Below, piece after piece: positions 1 to 7,484 of a stretch of DNA of 35,420 nucleotides. The translations under genes and the position numbers were made by a program. The notes under the pieces are model-generated. The model had not been told where the DNA came from, did not search any database, and worked only from the letters and a program-made list of their open reading frames with translations. The DNA comes from a bacterium (lineage in GTDB: Bacteria; Patescibacteriota; Patescibacteriia; Patescibacteriales; XYC2-FULL-47-12), in assembly GCA_030698385.1 (NCBI GenBank), contig JAUYLZ010000031.1:1-35420 (forward strand), read 5' to 3'. Each line of letters starts with the position of its first letter. Positions within the stretch are counted from its first letter, which is position 1.

Positions 1-818
1 ATACTTTTTATCATTAAATGAGTTCCCTTGCGATATTCAACGCTCCCAATTAGCAATATATTAAAAGTAGTTTCATCAAAGAAAGAGCGACCAACAATGC
101 TATTCAAAAAGTCTATTGCTTGATTACGAGTTATATTCGAATGAGAAAAATTTTTTTTATCGATAGGATTTGGCCGAACTATGATTTTACTATTCAAAGT
201 ATTTGCTAATTTTTTACCTAAGACATCTTTAACTAATGTACTCTTTACAAAATCTGTACATGCTGAAATACAGTCTGCATTAATAATCGTTTGGAATTCG
301 TTTACTAATTGCAATGCTGTAGACGATGATACGATCAGGCCATTCTGTTTAATACAGCTTGCGAGTGGTGTATGCAGCCTTACATTTTTTAAAATATTTG
401 GACTATTAATAATATTAAAAATATCTTTTCCGTGACCTTCCCATTCTCCAGATTCTATGTAAATATTTTTGCCACTATATTCACGTAATATGTCACTAAC
501 TTTATTCGATAATTTGGATATAAAGTTTTCATATACAACCATGTCTTCAAATTTGTGGTGAATAATATTAGTATAAAAAGGTTTATTTTTGAAAAACACT
601 TGATCACTAAAATAATATCTTTTTACGCCGTCAATTTCTTCAAAAAAATCTTTTTTAGTATGAGATTTGGTAAGCCAAAAAACCTCAGCATTTGGCCAGA
701 GTTTTTTACAATATTTAGTCATTAATCCTAAGTAAGTACCGATACCTCCAGAAACAAGATGCTTGTCGTCTTCGCTACTAAGGAAAATGAATACATCAAA
801 TGGCATTTTTGATTTCAT
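1..818 (-). CDS. Glycosyltransferase family 4, partial at window edge
   Basis: This gene reads off the left edge, so its C-terminus is outside the window. The visible 268-272 residues form the N-terminal Rossmann domain of a GT-B glycosyltransferase. A glycine-rich donor/acceptor loop (SGGIGTYLG, about residues 19-27) sits near the N-terminus. A linker then leads to ILLIGSVEYRKG, the usual first strand of the C-terminal GT4 domain. Two starts are possible, ATG at 818 and ATG at 806, and neither has a clear Shine-Dalgarno. Both overlap the 3' end of the upstream NUDIX gene by 10-25 nt, so translation is probably coupled. It is the last visible gene of an operon starting at 3363 and probably transfers a sugar to a surface glycan or small molecule; the acceptor is unknown. 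Confidence 0.75.
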   Translation of the reverse strand, partial: MKSKMPFDVFIFLSSEDDKHLVSGGIGTYLGLMTKYCKKLWPNAEVFWLTKSHTKKDFFEEIDGVKRYYFSDQVFFKNKPFYTNIIHHKFEDMVVYENFISKLSNKVSDILREYSGKNIYIESGEWEGHGKDIFNIINSPNILKNVRLHTPLASCIKQNGLIVSSSTALQLVNEFQTIINADCISACTDFVKSTLVKDVLGKKLANTLNSKIIVRPNPIDKKNFSHSNITRNQAIDFLNSIVGRSFFDETTFNILLIGSVEYRKGTHLMIKS

Positions 819-1239
819 TTTTTAAATGATTAATAGTAAATTTTGCGAATGGAGACAGCTCTTCTTCATCCAAATCTCTTATAGGATAAAATTGGCAACC
901 TGCCGTATCTTCAAATTTAATTTGTTCATCCAGTTGCTCATAATTGATAATATTAGCTCTATATACTAAACCTACGTGATGCATAAATATATTGCCTTCT
1001 TCATTTTTAAAATTAATATTCCAAGTGAAATTATTGATAATAGCAAAATTATCAACAGCTAACCCTGTCTCTTCTTTTATCTCTCTTGTCAAACAATCAT
1101 TTATATTTTCACCGTGTTCAATTTTTCCACCAGGTAAATCTAATTTTTCCGTGTACGGTCCACGCGCTTTCTTGATTAACAAAATTTTGTCATCTTTTAT
1201 AATAGCGCCATATACACCCAAATGTAATTTTTTAATCAT
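796..1239 (-). CDS. NUDIX hydrolase
   Basis: This 147-residue NUDIX protein has a complete Nudix box at residues 38-60: G38, E44, then R52-E53-I54-K55-E56-E57-T58-G59-L60. Mg2+-binding and catalytic glutamates are therefore present. The family cleaves nucleoside diphosphates linked to another group; the substrate cannot be read from the sequence. The protein is little more than the NUDIX fold, with no extra domain. It lies 33 nt after the P-loop kinase gene and overlaps the following glycosyltransferase. This suggests a role in handling a nucleotide or nucleotide-sugar in the same pathway, but that is inference. No Shine-Dalgarno is visible before the ATG. Confidence 0.85.
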   Translation of the reverse strand: MIKKLHLGVYGAIIKDDKILLIKKARGPYTEKLDLPGGKIEHGENINDCLTREIKEETGLAVDNFAIINNFTWNINFKNEEGNIFMHHVGLVYRANIINYEQLDEQIKFEDTAGCQFYPIRDLDEEELSPFAKFTINHLKNEIKNAI

Positions 1240-1272
1240 ATGTTTACATTTAATAAATAAATATGGATGCGG

Positions 1273-1830
1273 TTATACCACACCCATACAGTTGACTAAA
1301 GAGCTAAGTAAGTGATTAGTAAAATATTGTAATGTACTGTGATTTGCAAAATCATTCGTTAAAATTAAATCCATTTTCTTTCTAAACCACTCTTGCTTAT
1401 AAAAAATATTTTGCAGAAGTTTATTTGTTCCCTGCCTCTCTTCTAATAAATAAGCTGGGAGGCCGCGCAATGATAATCCGAATTCAGCATCGCCCTCAAT
1501 CAATATCATTTTTGATTTTTTCAAATGAAGCATCTCTTCTAATGCATACGGGGATCCGTACAAAAGAGCATAAGGTAAGCTGCTGTGAATAGCTTCTTTT
1601 CGATAGCAATATCCGCCACTTAGATCAATAAACATCTCCTCTCTACATCTTTTATAATGTTCGTGAGACACATATTCAAACGCACCTACCTCATCGTCGT
1701 AACGAGGTTTTCTAGTTACTGTAAAAATTGGCATAAAAAATAAATCCGGAAATGTCTTAACTAAATACTTCATGGTCGTTGTTTTGCCGACTCCACTCTG
1801 ACCCATAAAAAAAACATATTTTTTTTCCAT
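1273..1830 (-). CDS. Guanylate kinase-like P-loop NTPase
   Basis: The 185-residue protein starts with a Walker A loop, GQSGVGKTT (10-18). A segment TVTRKPRYDDEVGAFEYVS (37-55) follows, resembling the nucleotide-monophosphate-binding region of guanylate kinases (TTRxPRxGExxGxxYxFVS). Length and order fit the guanylate kinase superfamily. The GMP-binding part diverges (YDDEVGAFEY instead of xGExxGxDY), so it may phosphorylate another substrate. It is unlikely to be the housekeeping Gmk. A Shine-Dalgarno (CGGAGG) lies 5-6 nt before the ATG, and the gene begins 14 nt after the APH-like kinase stop. With the neighbouring APH-fold kinase and NUDIX enzyme, it suggests a phosphorylation pathway for a nucleotide or sugar; this is inference. 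Confidence 0.65.
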   Translation of the reverse strand: MEKKYVFFMGQSGVGKTTTMKYLVKTFPDLFFMPIFTVTRKPRYDDEVGAFEYVSHEHYKRCREEMFIDLSGGYCYRKEAIHSSLPYALLYGSPYALEEMLHLKKSKMILIEGDAEFGLSLRGLPAYLLEERQGTNKLLQNIFYKQEWFRKKMDLILTNDFANHSTLQYFTNHLLSSLVNCMGVV

Positions 1831-1844
1831 TATTTCCTCCGATC

Positions 1845-2741
1845 TTATTTGTTGCTGATAGTTATTAACTTTTTAAAAAGCGACTGATATGATTGATTGA
1901 ACTTATTTTGAAAACAAGAATTAGGCACTTTATTTAATACCCTAACATAATAATATGTTTGCAATATCATTTTAATTAATTCCAATTGTAAATGTTTAAT
2001 AAAACTTTTATATTCCACATCAGTAAGCTTGTTATATTTGTTGTACTCTATTAAAAATCTATGGCTTTTAATACTATTAAATGTTTTATTATTGGTGAAG
2101 CTAAAAAATATTTGTGATCTAGCAATATCAGTCAGACGATATGTAAGGCGACTATGGTCATGATCTAATAAATAATAACCTTCGTTATTTAATATAAAAT
2201 TTGAGCACGAAAAATCACCATGAATAAAACATTTTACAAGTGAGTCCAAATAAGATATATCTATATTATTGAAAATTAATTTTATTTTGTCTATGTGCTC
2301 AAAATTTCTTGATGCGTTAATCCATTTTCTAAACAAATTTTTGCTATAAATTTCTGTTAGAATATCTCCATCTTTTTGCGGTACTCTATGATAATGAGCC
2401 ATAATTCTTGTGATAGCTTTAGTATGATCGTCTAAAGGGTTTAAATGATTTCCTCTTACATAATCGTAAAATACGCCTATTCTATTATTAAGCCTTATTG
2501 GACCAGCAACTATGTTTGGAATTAATATGTTCGATGCTATCAAATTGTTCTGAATTGAACAAAGCCTCCTCACGTCTTTAATAGTCTTTTTTGTGTATAA
2601 TTTTAACACCAAACTCGTATTCATGTTGACTAAATAAACATAGTATACATCATTGTCTACGCCGTAGGGTATTTTTTTTATAGTAACCGAGTTTAAATCT
2701 TGTTCAAAGTAATCTTCTATACAATTTTTTAAACTCTTCAT
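1845..2741 (-). CDS. APH/CotS-like phosphotransferase family protein
   Basis: This 298-residue protein has the protein-kinase-like fold of the aminoglycoside phosphotransferase family. A lysine at 47 (LVLKLY) matches the ATP-binding lysine. The catalytic loop HGDFSCSNF (174-182) carries the Brenner-type HxDxxxxN pattern, and LLDHDHS (191-197) stands in for the metal-binding DFD. Family members phosphorylate hydroxyl groups on aminoglycosides, choline, homoserine, sugars or spore-coat components. The low-GC operon with a methyltransferase, NUDIX and glycosyltransferase favours a small-molecule or glycan substrate over antibiotic resistance. It starts 4 nt after the methyltransferase stop, so the two are probably co-translated. 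Confidence 0.75.
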   Translation of the reverse strand: MKSLKNCIEDYFEQDLNSVTIKKIPYGVDNDVYYVYLVNMNTSLVLKLYTKKTIKDVRRLCSIQNNLIASNILIPNIVAGPIRLNNRIGVFYDYVRGNHLNPLDDHTKAITRIMAHYHRVPQKDGDILTEIYSKNLFRKWINASRNFEHIDKIKLIFNNIDISYLDSLVKCFIHGDFSCSNFILNNEGYYLLDHDHSRLTYRLTDIARSQIFFSFTNNKTFNSIKSHRFLIEYNKYNKLTDVEYKSFIKHLQLELIKMILQTYYYVRVLNKVPNSCFQNKFNQSYQSLFKKLITISNK

Positions 2742-2745
2742 AAAT

Positions 2746-3363
2746 TTATCTTTTAGTGGCCAACACAGTTACCGCACTATAAATTGTATTTATTTTGCAG
2801 TTGGAGTAATATTTAGATAAATAATAATTTACTTTGGCTATCGGAAATAATAATATTTGAAAAATGATGACTGTATTTGACATTATTTCTTCCATAAACC
2901 ATCCTAGAACATGAAAAATTGAGTGCGTTTTTTTTATTAATTTTATATCAAATCCTTGATCATTAAATATACTTTTTAAACCATCTTCAGTTACTCTAAA
3001 GTAATCAGTTGGATGCATGTGAACGGGTTGTAAAAAAGGCACTACACAAATTATCCTTCCATTTGGCTTTAATACTCTGTTGAACTCCCCGATTATTACC
3101 CATGGTCTGCGACAATGTTCTAAAACTGCAATATTCAAAATACTGTCAAATGTAGCATCATTAAATGGAATATTTTCTAAATCAGCTACTACATCAACAT
3201 TGTTATTATTCATTATGTCCAAATTTGTTACTCTTTTGGCATTAGGTATATGAATTGGTCTCGTACCACAACCCGCATTCAAAACATTACCAAATAAGAA
3301 ATTAATATGCTCACTAAGTTCTGTTTGAAGTTCAGGCCAAAAGACCCATTTTGTCAATAACAT
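2746..3363 (-). CDS. Class I SAM-dependent methyltransferase
   Basis: The 205-residue protein is a Rossmann-fold methyltransferase. Motif I is VLNAGCGTRP (27-36), an acidic residue ends strand 2 (NLDIMN, 47-52), and the segment IPFNDATFDSILNIAVLEH (65-83) is typical of the Methyltransf_11 group. It is followed by LKPNGRIICVVPF (98-110). A hydrophobic stretch near residues 155-178 may be membrane-associated. This is the first gene of the operon, 16 nt downstream of a predicted transcription start. The methyl acceptor is not identifiable; relatives act on lipids, quinones and sugars. There is no Shine-Dalgarno, so translation may rely on the short leader. Confidence 0.85.
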   Translation of the reverse strand: MLLTKWVFWPELQTELSEHINFLFGNVLNAGCGTRPIHIPNAKRVTNLDIMNNNNVDVVADLENIPFNDATFDSILNIAVLEHCRRPWVIIGEFNRVLKPNGRIICVVPFLQPVHMHPTDYFRVTEDGLKSIFNDQGFDIKLIKKTHSIFHVLGWFMEEIMSNTVIIFQILLFPIAKVNYYLSKYYSNCKINTIYSAVTVLATKR

Positions 3364-3385
3364 AGTTAATGTTTATTAATAGTTT

Positions 3386-3413
3386 ATCTTAAAACATATT
3401 AAAAATTAGTCAA
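3386..3413 (-). promoter_or_regulatory. Promoter of the methyltransferase-GT operon
   Basis: On the minus strand, TTGACT (3413-3408) and TAAGAT (3391-3386) are spaced 16 bp apart, a good sigma70-type arrangement. The predicted start lies near 3379, giving a leader of about 15 nt before the methyltransferase ATG at 3363. Confidence 0.55.
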
Positions 3414-3493
3414 GCATAAAAAGATGCCCGCATATATTGATTTAATTACACTTATACTAATTGCTTAATACAATTATTATACAATAAGTACAA

Positions 3494-3525
3494 TAAAAAA
3501 GTTGGCGTTAAATTAATACGCCAAC
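3494..3525 (-). terminator. Orphan rho-independent terminator (minus strand)
   Basis: A perfect 8-bp stem, GTTGGCGT (3501-3508) with ACGCCAAC (3518-3525), is followed on the minus strand by a T-run (complement of 3494-3500). No minus-strand gene lies immediately upstream of it, so it appears to be left over from an earlier gene order. The rest of 3364-3627 shows no convincing gene. Confidence 0.55.
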
Positions 3526-3627
3526 TTCACTAGTGTCCAATTAAAACTCCCAGTTAATAATGCTAGATCCTGTGCCGACGATGAAATTTGTCAACAAGCA
3601 AATGATAGTACTCTTATTGTTGAAAGC

Positions 3628-3888
3628 ATGCCTGATACTCTATCCAACTACCTTGACTTGGCTTATCTGCGATGGTACGCAAAACAACCAGACGCTCCAA
3701 TGTGGGTCACGGTAGATGAAGTTGAAATCGCAATGCAGAATTATGCTCAGAGTCTTCGAGAAGAACATGACGCGAAGACAATTGAATCGCATCGTGCTGA
3801 ATTGTTTGCGTTGATGGAGTCCAAGCATTTACTAGATCTTTATGATGTAGATAAACTCTTTGTTGAGCTCGCTGACGCAATATTATAG
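3628..3888 (+). CDS. Small hypothetical protein, possibly 5'-truncated
   Basis: This 86-residue acidic, helical protein has no recognised family. Features are a Trp-rich N-terminal part (LAYLRWYAKQPDAPMW, about 12-27) and a charged central helix. Its frame stays open upstream to about 3514 with no ATG, and the encoded upstream residues (ARSCADDEICQQAND, about 3559-3603) look protein-like. There is only a weak GAAAG directly before the ATG. Together these suggest that the start codon or 5' part was lost, or that a non-ATG start is used. Base composition is less AT-rich than the flanks. A strong terminator follows 16 nt after the stop, supporting a once-real gene end. Confidence 0.5.
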   Translation: MPDTLSNYLDLAYLRWYAKQPDAPMWVTVDEVEIAMQNYAQSLREEHDAKTIESHRAELFALMESKHLLDLYDVDKLFVELADAIL

Positions 3889-3903
3889 CGAGGGATAATT
3901 TAT

Positions 3904-3939
3904 AGGTTGATCAAAAATAATTTTTGGTCAACCTTTTTT
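3904..3939 (+). terminator. Rho-independent terminator
   Basis: A 14-bp stem (3904-3917 with 3921-3934, one G-U type mismatch) has a 3-nt loop and is followed by a T-run (3934-3939). It ends the 3628-3888 gene, and the IS element begins only 8 bp further on. Confidence 0.85.
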
Positions 3940-3947
3940 ATTTATAA

Positions 3948-3954
3948 TGTACCC
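3948..3954 (+). repeat. IS left terminal inverted repeat tip
   Basis: TGTACCC, the exact inverse of the right tip at 5165-5171. Confidence 0.75.
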
Positions 3955-4000
3955 ATACACTGGACAACTATATTAGGTGGATATGGTAGAATAAAGGCAT

Positions 4001-4300
4001 ATGAAACATCTATCCCCAAACCAGAAAGCGTCCATCGCTTTAGCGGCCCTGCGGGGCGAAAAGATTTCCAAGCTGTCCAGCGATTATCAAATCCATCCTA
4101 ACCTGATTGGCAAGTGGAAAAAATTAGCGGAAAATGAATTAGAAATTTTATTCGCCGACAAGCGTAAAAAAGAAAATCATTCGCAGGAAAGAATCATTGA
4201 CGAACTTTACAAAACCATCGGCCGGCGGGAAGTGGAAATCTCGTGGCTGAAAAAAAAATACAACATTGAGCTACCGCGAGAAGTTAACTTTGGTGAATAA
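4001..4300 (+). CDS. IS3-family transposase OrfA (HTH protein)
   Basis: The 99-residue protein has the HTH_Tnp/HTH_21-type fold. SPNQKASIALAALRGEKIS is followed by a recognition helix around YQIHPNLIGKWKK (about 30-42), then a charged leucine-rich C-terminal helix (about 45-85) that would form the dimerising coiled coil. It binds the element ends and pairs with OrfB. Near its end the codons run through nine consecutive A residues (4250-4258). Removal of one A would place the reading frame in OrfB. Confidence 0.9.
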   Translation: MKHLSPNQKASIALAALRGEKISKLSSDYQIHPNLIGKWKKLAENELEILFADKRKKENHSQERIIDELYKTIGRREVEISWLKKKYNIELPREVNFGE

Positions 4301-5102
4301 AGAGCAATCCAATATTTCCATCCGGCGCCAAACTGATCTGTTGGACATTTCCCGTTCCAGCGTTTACTACCAGCCGGCCGTTGATTCTGAAGATATTCTG
4401 ATTATGAACGCCATTGACGAAATTTTCACCCGCTATCCATTTTACGGCCACCGGCGAATCAAACCGGAATTGCAAGAAGAATACGGCCTAGACATCGGCA
4501 AGAAAAGGATTATCAGTCTGATGAAGGAAATGGGGTTAAACGCCATTTACCCTCGCAAAAAATTGAGTTTGAGCGATCCGAACAAACAGCACAAGAAATT
4601 TCCATACTTGCTGAAAGGCCTGCCGATAATCCGGTCTAATCAGATCTGGGGAACGGATATCACCTACATCAAATTGAAAAAACATTTTGCTTATCTCGTG
4701 GCGATTCTTGACTGGTATTCCCGATATGTCATAACTTGGAAGCTATCTCCAACGCTTGAAAATATTTTCTGCATTCAAGCGCTCAAGGAAGCTCTTAAGA
4801 TAAATACTGCCGACATCCACAATTCCGACCAAGGCGTACAATATACGAGTATAGATTATATCAATATTTTGGAAGAGAATAAAATTAGAATATCAATGGA
4901 CGGGCGCGGCCGGTGCATGGACAATATTTTTACAGAGCGGTTATGGCGGACGGTTAAATACGAAAATGTTTATCTAAACGAATACGGCAATATCGGCGAA
5001 GCCGATCAGGGACTAAGCGAATACTTTAAATTCTACAACGAGAAAAGAAGACATCAATCGCTTGATTACAAAACCCCAGCCCAAATATATTTTTCCAAAT
5101 AA
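4266..5102 (+). CDS. IS3-family transposase OrfB (DDE integrase)
   Basis: The 278-residue protein carries an N-terminal HTH_21 region (SIRRQTDLLDISRSSVYY, 18-35; YPFYGHRRI, 57-65) and an rve-type integrase core. The catalytic triad is D131 (WGTDITYI), D188 (HNSDQGVQY) and E224 (FTERLWR), with 35 residues between the second Asp and the Glu, the classic DD(35)E spacing. All three are intact. The drawn start is TTG at 4266. GTG at 4293, overlapping the orfA stop, is an equally likely free start. The frame is +1 relative to OrfA, not the usual -1. Confidence 0.9.
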   Translation: MSYREKLTLVNKEQSNISIRRQTDLLDISRSSVYYQPAVDSEDILIMNAIDEIFTRYPFYGHRRIKPELQEEYGLDIGKKRIISLMKEMGLNAIYPRKKLSLSDPNKQHKKFPYLLKGLPIIRSNQIWGTDITYIKLKKHFAYLVAILDWYSRYVITWKLSPTLENIFCIQALKEALKINTADIHNSDQGVQYTSIDYINILEENKIRISMDGRGRCMDNIFTERLWRTVKYENVYLNEYGNIGEADQGLSEYFKFYNEKRRHQSLDYKTPAQIYFSK

Positions 5103-5164
5103 TTTTAAAATAATTAACTAACTTAAAATCCACCTAATACACCCAATATTGTTGTCTTGACAAG

Positions 5165-5171
5165 GGGTACA
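5165..5171 (+). repeat. IS right terminal inverted repeat tip
   Basis: GGGTACA, the exact inverse of the left tip at 3948-3954. Confidence 0.75.
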
Positions 5172-5228
5172 CCTTAATTATTAAAAAATAGTTTATAATT
5201 ATGGTGGTATTAATGAATAATTTTTTAT

Positions 5229-5780
5229 ATGTATAAAAATCCAGAACCAAGCGACGAGATACTTGAATGTTTTGACGAACAGGGTAATATTATTAATTCT
5301 CACACTCGCGGAGAAATACATACAGAACCTCCTTGTTATTGGCATGGCGTGGTGAATGTGTGGATTGTAAATTCACAGCTGCAACTGTTGTGTTCAAAAA
5401 GGTCAGAAGCATTAAGCGGCAACCCTGGAAAATGGCAAACATACTTCGGCGGTCATGTTAAGGCGGGTAAAACTTTTAAAGAAGCTGCCAGCTTAGAACT
5501 TGATGAAGAAATCGGTATACAAGTTCAAAACTCAAAACCTCATCTTATTGATACAGGGAAAAATACCCCCTCAAGACATTTTTTCGAAAGCTATGTTTAT
5601 TTATTTGAAGGAGATGTCGCTGATCTAAAATTTAATGACGGAGAAATTACCGAGGCAAAATGGTTTGATATGGAGGAATATTGGAAACAAAAACAACGCA
5701 ATCCAAATAGCTGGTGCAACAGTTGCAGTTTAGAAAATCAGAAAAAAATCCGTGAGTACATAAAACAGTTAAAAAAATAG
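5229..5780 (+). CDS. NUDIX hydrolase with atypical box
   Basis: The 183-residue NUDIX-fold protein resembles the IPP-isomerase/YfcD-like subgroup. An N-terminal EILECFDEQGNII strand is followed by WHGVVNVWIVN and then the Nudix region GGHVKAGKTFKEAASLELDEE (residues about 75-95). Two box positions differ from consensus: the first Glu is Lys and the Arg of REUxEE is Leu. The three later acidic residues remain (ELDEE), so metal binding is plausible but activity may be altered. It starts just outside the IS right end, where TATAAT (5194-5199) could serve as a -10; the only TTGACA, inside the IS end, is 31 bp away and too far. A terminator overlaps its stop. Confidence 0.8.
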   Translation: MYKNPEPSDEILECFDEQGNIINSHTRGEIHTEPPCYWHGVVNVWIVNSQLQLLCSKRSEALSGNPGKWQTYFGGHVKAGKTFKEAASLELDEEIGIQVQNSKPHLIDTGKNTPSRHFFESYVYLFEGDVADLKFNDGEITEAKWFDMEEYWKQKQRNPNSWCNSCSLENQKKIREYIKQLKK

Positions 5781-5815
5781 AGAGGCGATTCTAAAACCAA
5801 CCTCTCTTTTGTATT
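5779..5815. terminator. Bidirectional terminator between convergent genes
   Basis: AGAGAGG (5779-5785) pairs with CCTCTCT (5801-5807). A T-run follows on the plus strand, and the A-run at 5771-5777 gives one on the minus strand. It separates the NUDIX gene from the minus-strand gene ending at 5824. Confidence 0.7.
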
Positions 5816-5823
5816 CATCTAGA

Positions 5824-6018
5824 TTAAACAATTTTCTTGAATACTTGAACGTGATTAACCGTTAAATCGAATTTTTGATTGTAAGTTGGTGTCACGTACA
5901 AAACGCCATCAATGTCAACTAGTTTTTGCCATTCGCCAGTATTCAGTAAACAATCAAAACAGTCAAACCACTTTTCTCGAGGTGTAAATTCTTCTTTCCA
6001 GTCATACGAGTTACTCAC
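5824..6018 (-). CDS. Small hypothetical protein, GTG start
   Basis: This 64-residue protein has no recognised family. It contains a Cys pair (FDCFDCLL, 19-26) and beta-rich remaining sequence. The best start is GTG at 6018. Just upstream, a strong Shine-Dalgarno (AGGAAGGA) precedes an ATG that opens a five-codon ORF (M-A-F-Y-W-stop, 6033-6016), whose TGA overlaps this GTG. Either a mini-ORF couples translation to this gene, or a one-base shift has split a slightly longer protein. It follows the Hsp70-like gene by 32 nt and is probably co-transcribed with it. Confidence 0.5.
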   Translation of the reverse strand: MSNSYDWKEEFTPREKWFDCFDCLLNTGEWQKLVDIDGVLYVTPTYNQKFDLTVNHVQVFKKIV

Positions 6019-6050
6019 CAGTAAAATGCCATGTAGTCAGATTCCTTCCT

Positions 6051-7316
6051 TTATAAATAGCAGGAACTAAGAGCTAGCCCATTGGCAACATTCATAAATC
6101 CATAACCTTGTCGCTTTATTTTTTGCTCCCCAAAACGTTGTTCAAACATGTTCTGGAGTTGAGGTAAATGAGAGGAGCCGCCAGTCAAAAAAACAGTGTC
6201 GATGTCGTTTTCACTCATTCCGGTTATGTCCAGTAGCTCTGAAACTACATCATTTATTTGAGAAAGTTCTCTATCAATCATCATACCTAGTTCTCCGTGA
6301 TCAAGAGTTTCTTTGATCATAAAATAATCACTAGTAAAAATTATCTCTGTTTCCTTACTTTTAGACAAATTGCGTTTGGCTTGGTCAACTACCTGGAACA
6401 AATTAAATCCCAAGTGGCAATCAAGAACCTGTTTAAACCGTTGAATAGCTAACTTATTAGTGCAAGTCATTAACAACCTATTAATTAATCCCTTATCTCT
6501 TGGGTTATTAAGAAAGGGCAATTTATGCCACTCTCTTAAGTGCCATAAGAGGGCGGTTGGTACCTCCATCACTTTACCACTAGTAGATTCATATTCAGCG
6601 CCTCGGCCAAAATGTTTCGCTAATTTTTCCCACATGATTACCGAATTGAAAGCATCGCCGGCAATGTTAACTCCGGAAGTTCCGATAATGTCATTTTTTC
6701 GATCTTTATTTTTCCGTCTCTCCTTTGAAAGCCTCATTATAGTAAAATCAGATGTACCGCCGCCAAAGTCAGCTACTAACACAACTTCTTCTTTTTCTAA
6801 GTTGTATTCGTAGTCAAAAGCGGCCGCAATAGGCTCAATTTGAATATTCACGTTTTTAAATCCTGACATCTTTGCTGATTCAATCAGTCTCGTTTCAGCA
6901 ATTTTATCTTTTTTTTCATCAATAGAAAAACAAGCCGGTCGCCCCAAAATTACTGTATCTAGCGTTATCCCAACTAAATCTTCAGCATCTTTCTTTAACT
7001 CTTTCACGACAAAAGAAACAAAATCTTCTAACCGGTAAGTTTTTCCTCCAACAATTGTAGAGGTAAAAGTTGGATCTGATAAAAAACTCTTAAAAGACTG
7101 GATTAACCTTCCTCCTCCTCTAGTGGTTAAGTACATTTGTAAAGCCTGCTTGCCGACAGATACCGATCCGGAGTCCGAAAAGAAAATTAATGAGGGCATT
7201 GTTTTTCCGTTTTCTAATGATGCTCCTACTGAAACAATCTCTTGATTAATAAGTAACGCAATAGCTGAATTTGTTGTTCCGAAATCAATACCACATACAA
7301 CTTCTTGAGCTTGCAT
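6051..7316 (-). CDS. Hsp70-family (YegD-like) chaperone
   Basis: The 421-residue protein is an actin/Hsp70-fold ATPase. Phosphate-1 motif is GIDFGTTNSA (9-18), connect region EPIAAAF (161-167), phosphate-2 DFGGGTSDF (183-191) and adenosine motif TGGSSHLPQL (378-387). The substrate-binding domain of DnaK is absent; the protein ends after the nucleotide-binding domain, as in YegD-like proteins. It probably acts as a cytosolic chaperone or ATP-dependent regulator, and clients are unknown. A clear Shine-Dalgarno (GGAGG) lies 6 nt before the ATG. Its upstream region is shared with the divergent murA. Confidence 0.9.
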   Translation of the reverse strand: MQAQEVVCGIDFGTTNSAIALLINQEIVSVGASLENGKTMPSLIFFSDSGSVSVGKQALQMYLTTRGGGRLIQSFKSFLSDPTFTSTIVGGKTYRLEDFVSFVVKELKKDAEDLVGITLDTVILGRPACFSIDEKKDKIAETRLIESAKMSGFKNVNIQIEPIAAAFDYEYNLEKEEVVLVADFGGGTSDFTIMRLSKERRKNKDRKNDIIGTSGVNIAGDAFNSVIMWEKLAKHFGRGAEYESTSGKVMEVPTALLWHLREWHKLPFLNNPRDKGLINRLLMTCTNKLAIQRFKQVLDCHLGFNLFQVVDQAKRNLSKSKETEIIFTSDYFMIKETLDHGELGMMIDRELSQINDVVSELLDITGMSENDIDTVFLTGGSSHLPQLQNMFEQRFGEQKIKRQGYGFMNVANGLALSSCYL

Positions 7317-7422
7317 AATAAACCTCCAAATGTTATTTTAGTTTTAAAGAACACGTCAATGTATACTACATAGATTAATAAAAATTGTCAAACGCTATGC
7401 TACCTACTGTAAATTTATCAGC

Positions 7423-7451
7423 TTTACAAAATGTTTAATTTCGGCTATACT
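7423..7451 (+). promoter_or_regulatory. Promoter of murA
   Basis: TTTACA (7423-7428) and TATACT (7446-7451) are separated by 17 bp. The predicted start near 7458 gives a leader of about 27 nt before the murA ATG. Confidence 0.6.
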
Positions 7452-7484
7452 TTAGCTAGTTTACCTATATTTTTAAGATAATTT

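Larger units (their letters stand above)
3948..5171 (+). mobile_element. IS3-family insertion sequence, complete
   Basis: The element is about 1224 bp, typical for IS3. Its outer ends are TGTACCC (3948-3954) and GGGTACA (5165-5171), a perfect 7-bp inverted repeat with TG...CA tips. Inside, GACAAC (3963-3968) and its complement (5151-5156) match at similar depth. TATTAGGTGGAT and its complement form an inner repeat (3971-3982 and 5129-5140). It carries overlapping orfA and orfB. No target duplication of 3-5 bp is visible: the left flank reads TATAA and the right flank CCTTA. This suggests age or later recombination. It sits immediately after a terminator and does not visibly interrupt a gene. 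Confidence 0.85.

Noticed and set aside
181..435. Plus-strand ORF of 84 residues
   Set aside because: It is antisense to the glycosyltransferase reading through this region, has a composition typical of reverse frames and no ribosome site.
992..1315. Plus-strand ORF of 107 residues
   Set aside because: It lies over the NUDIX gene on the opposite strand, which has an intact Nudix box.
5157..5199. TTGACA and TATAAT near the IS right end as an IS-provided promoter for the NUDIX gene
   Set aside because: The spacing is 31 bp, too long for a working sigma70-type promoter.
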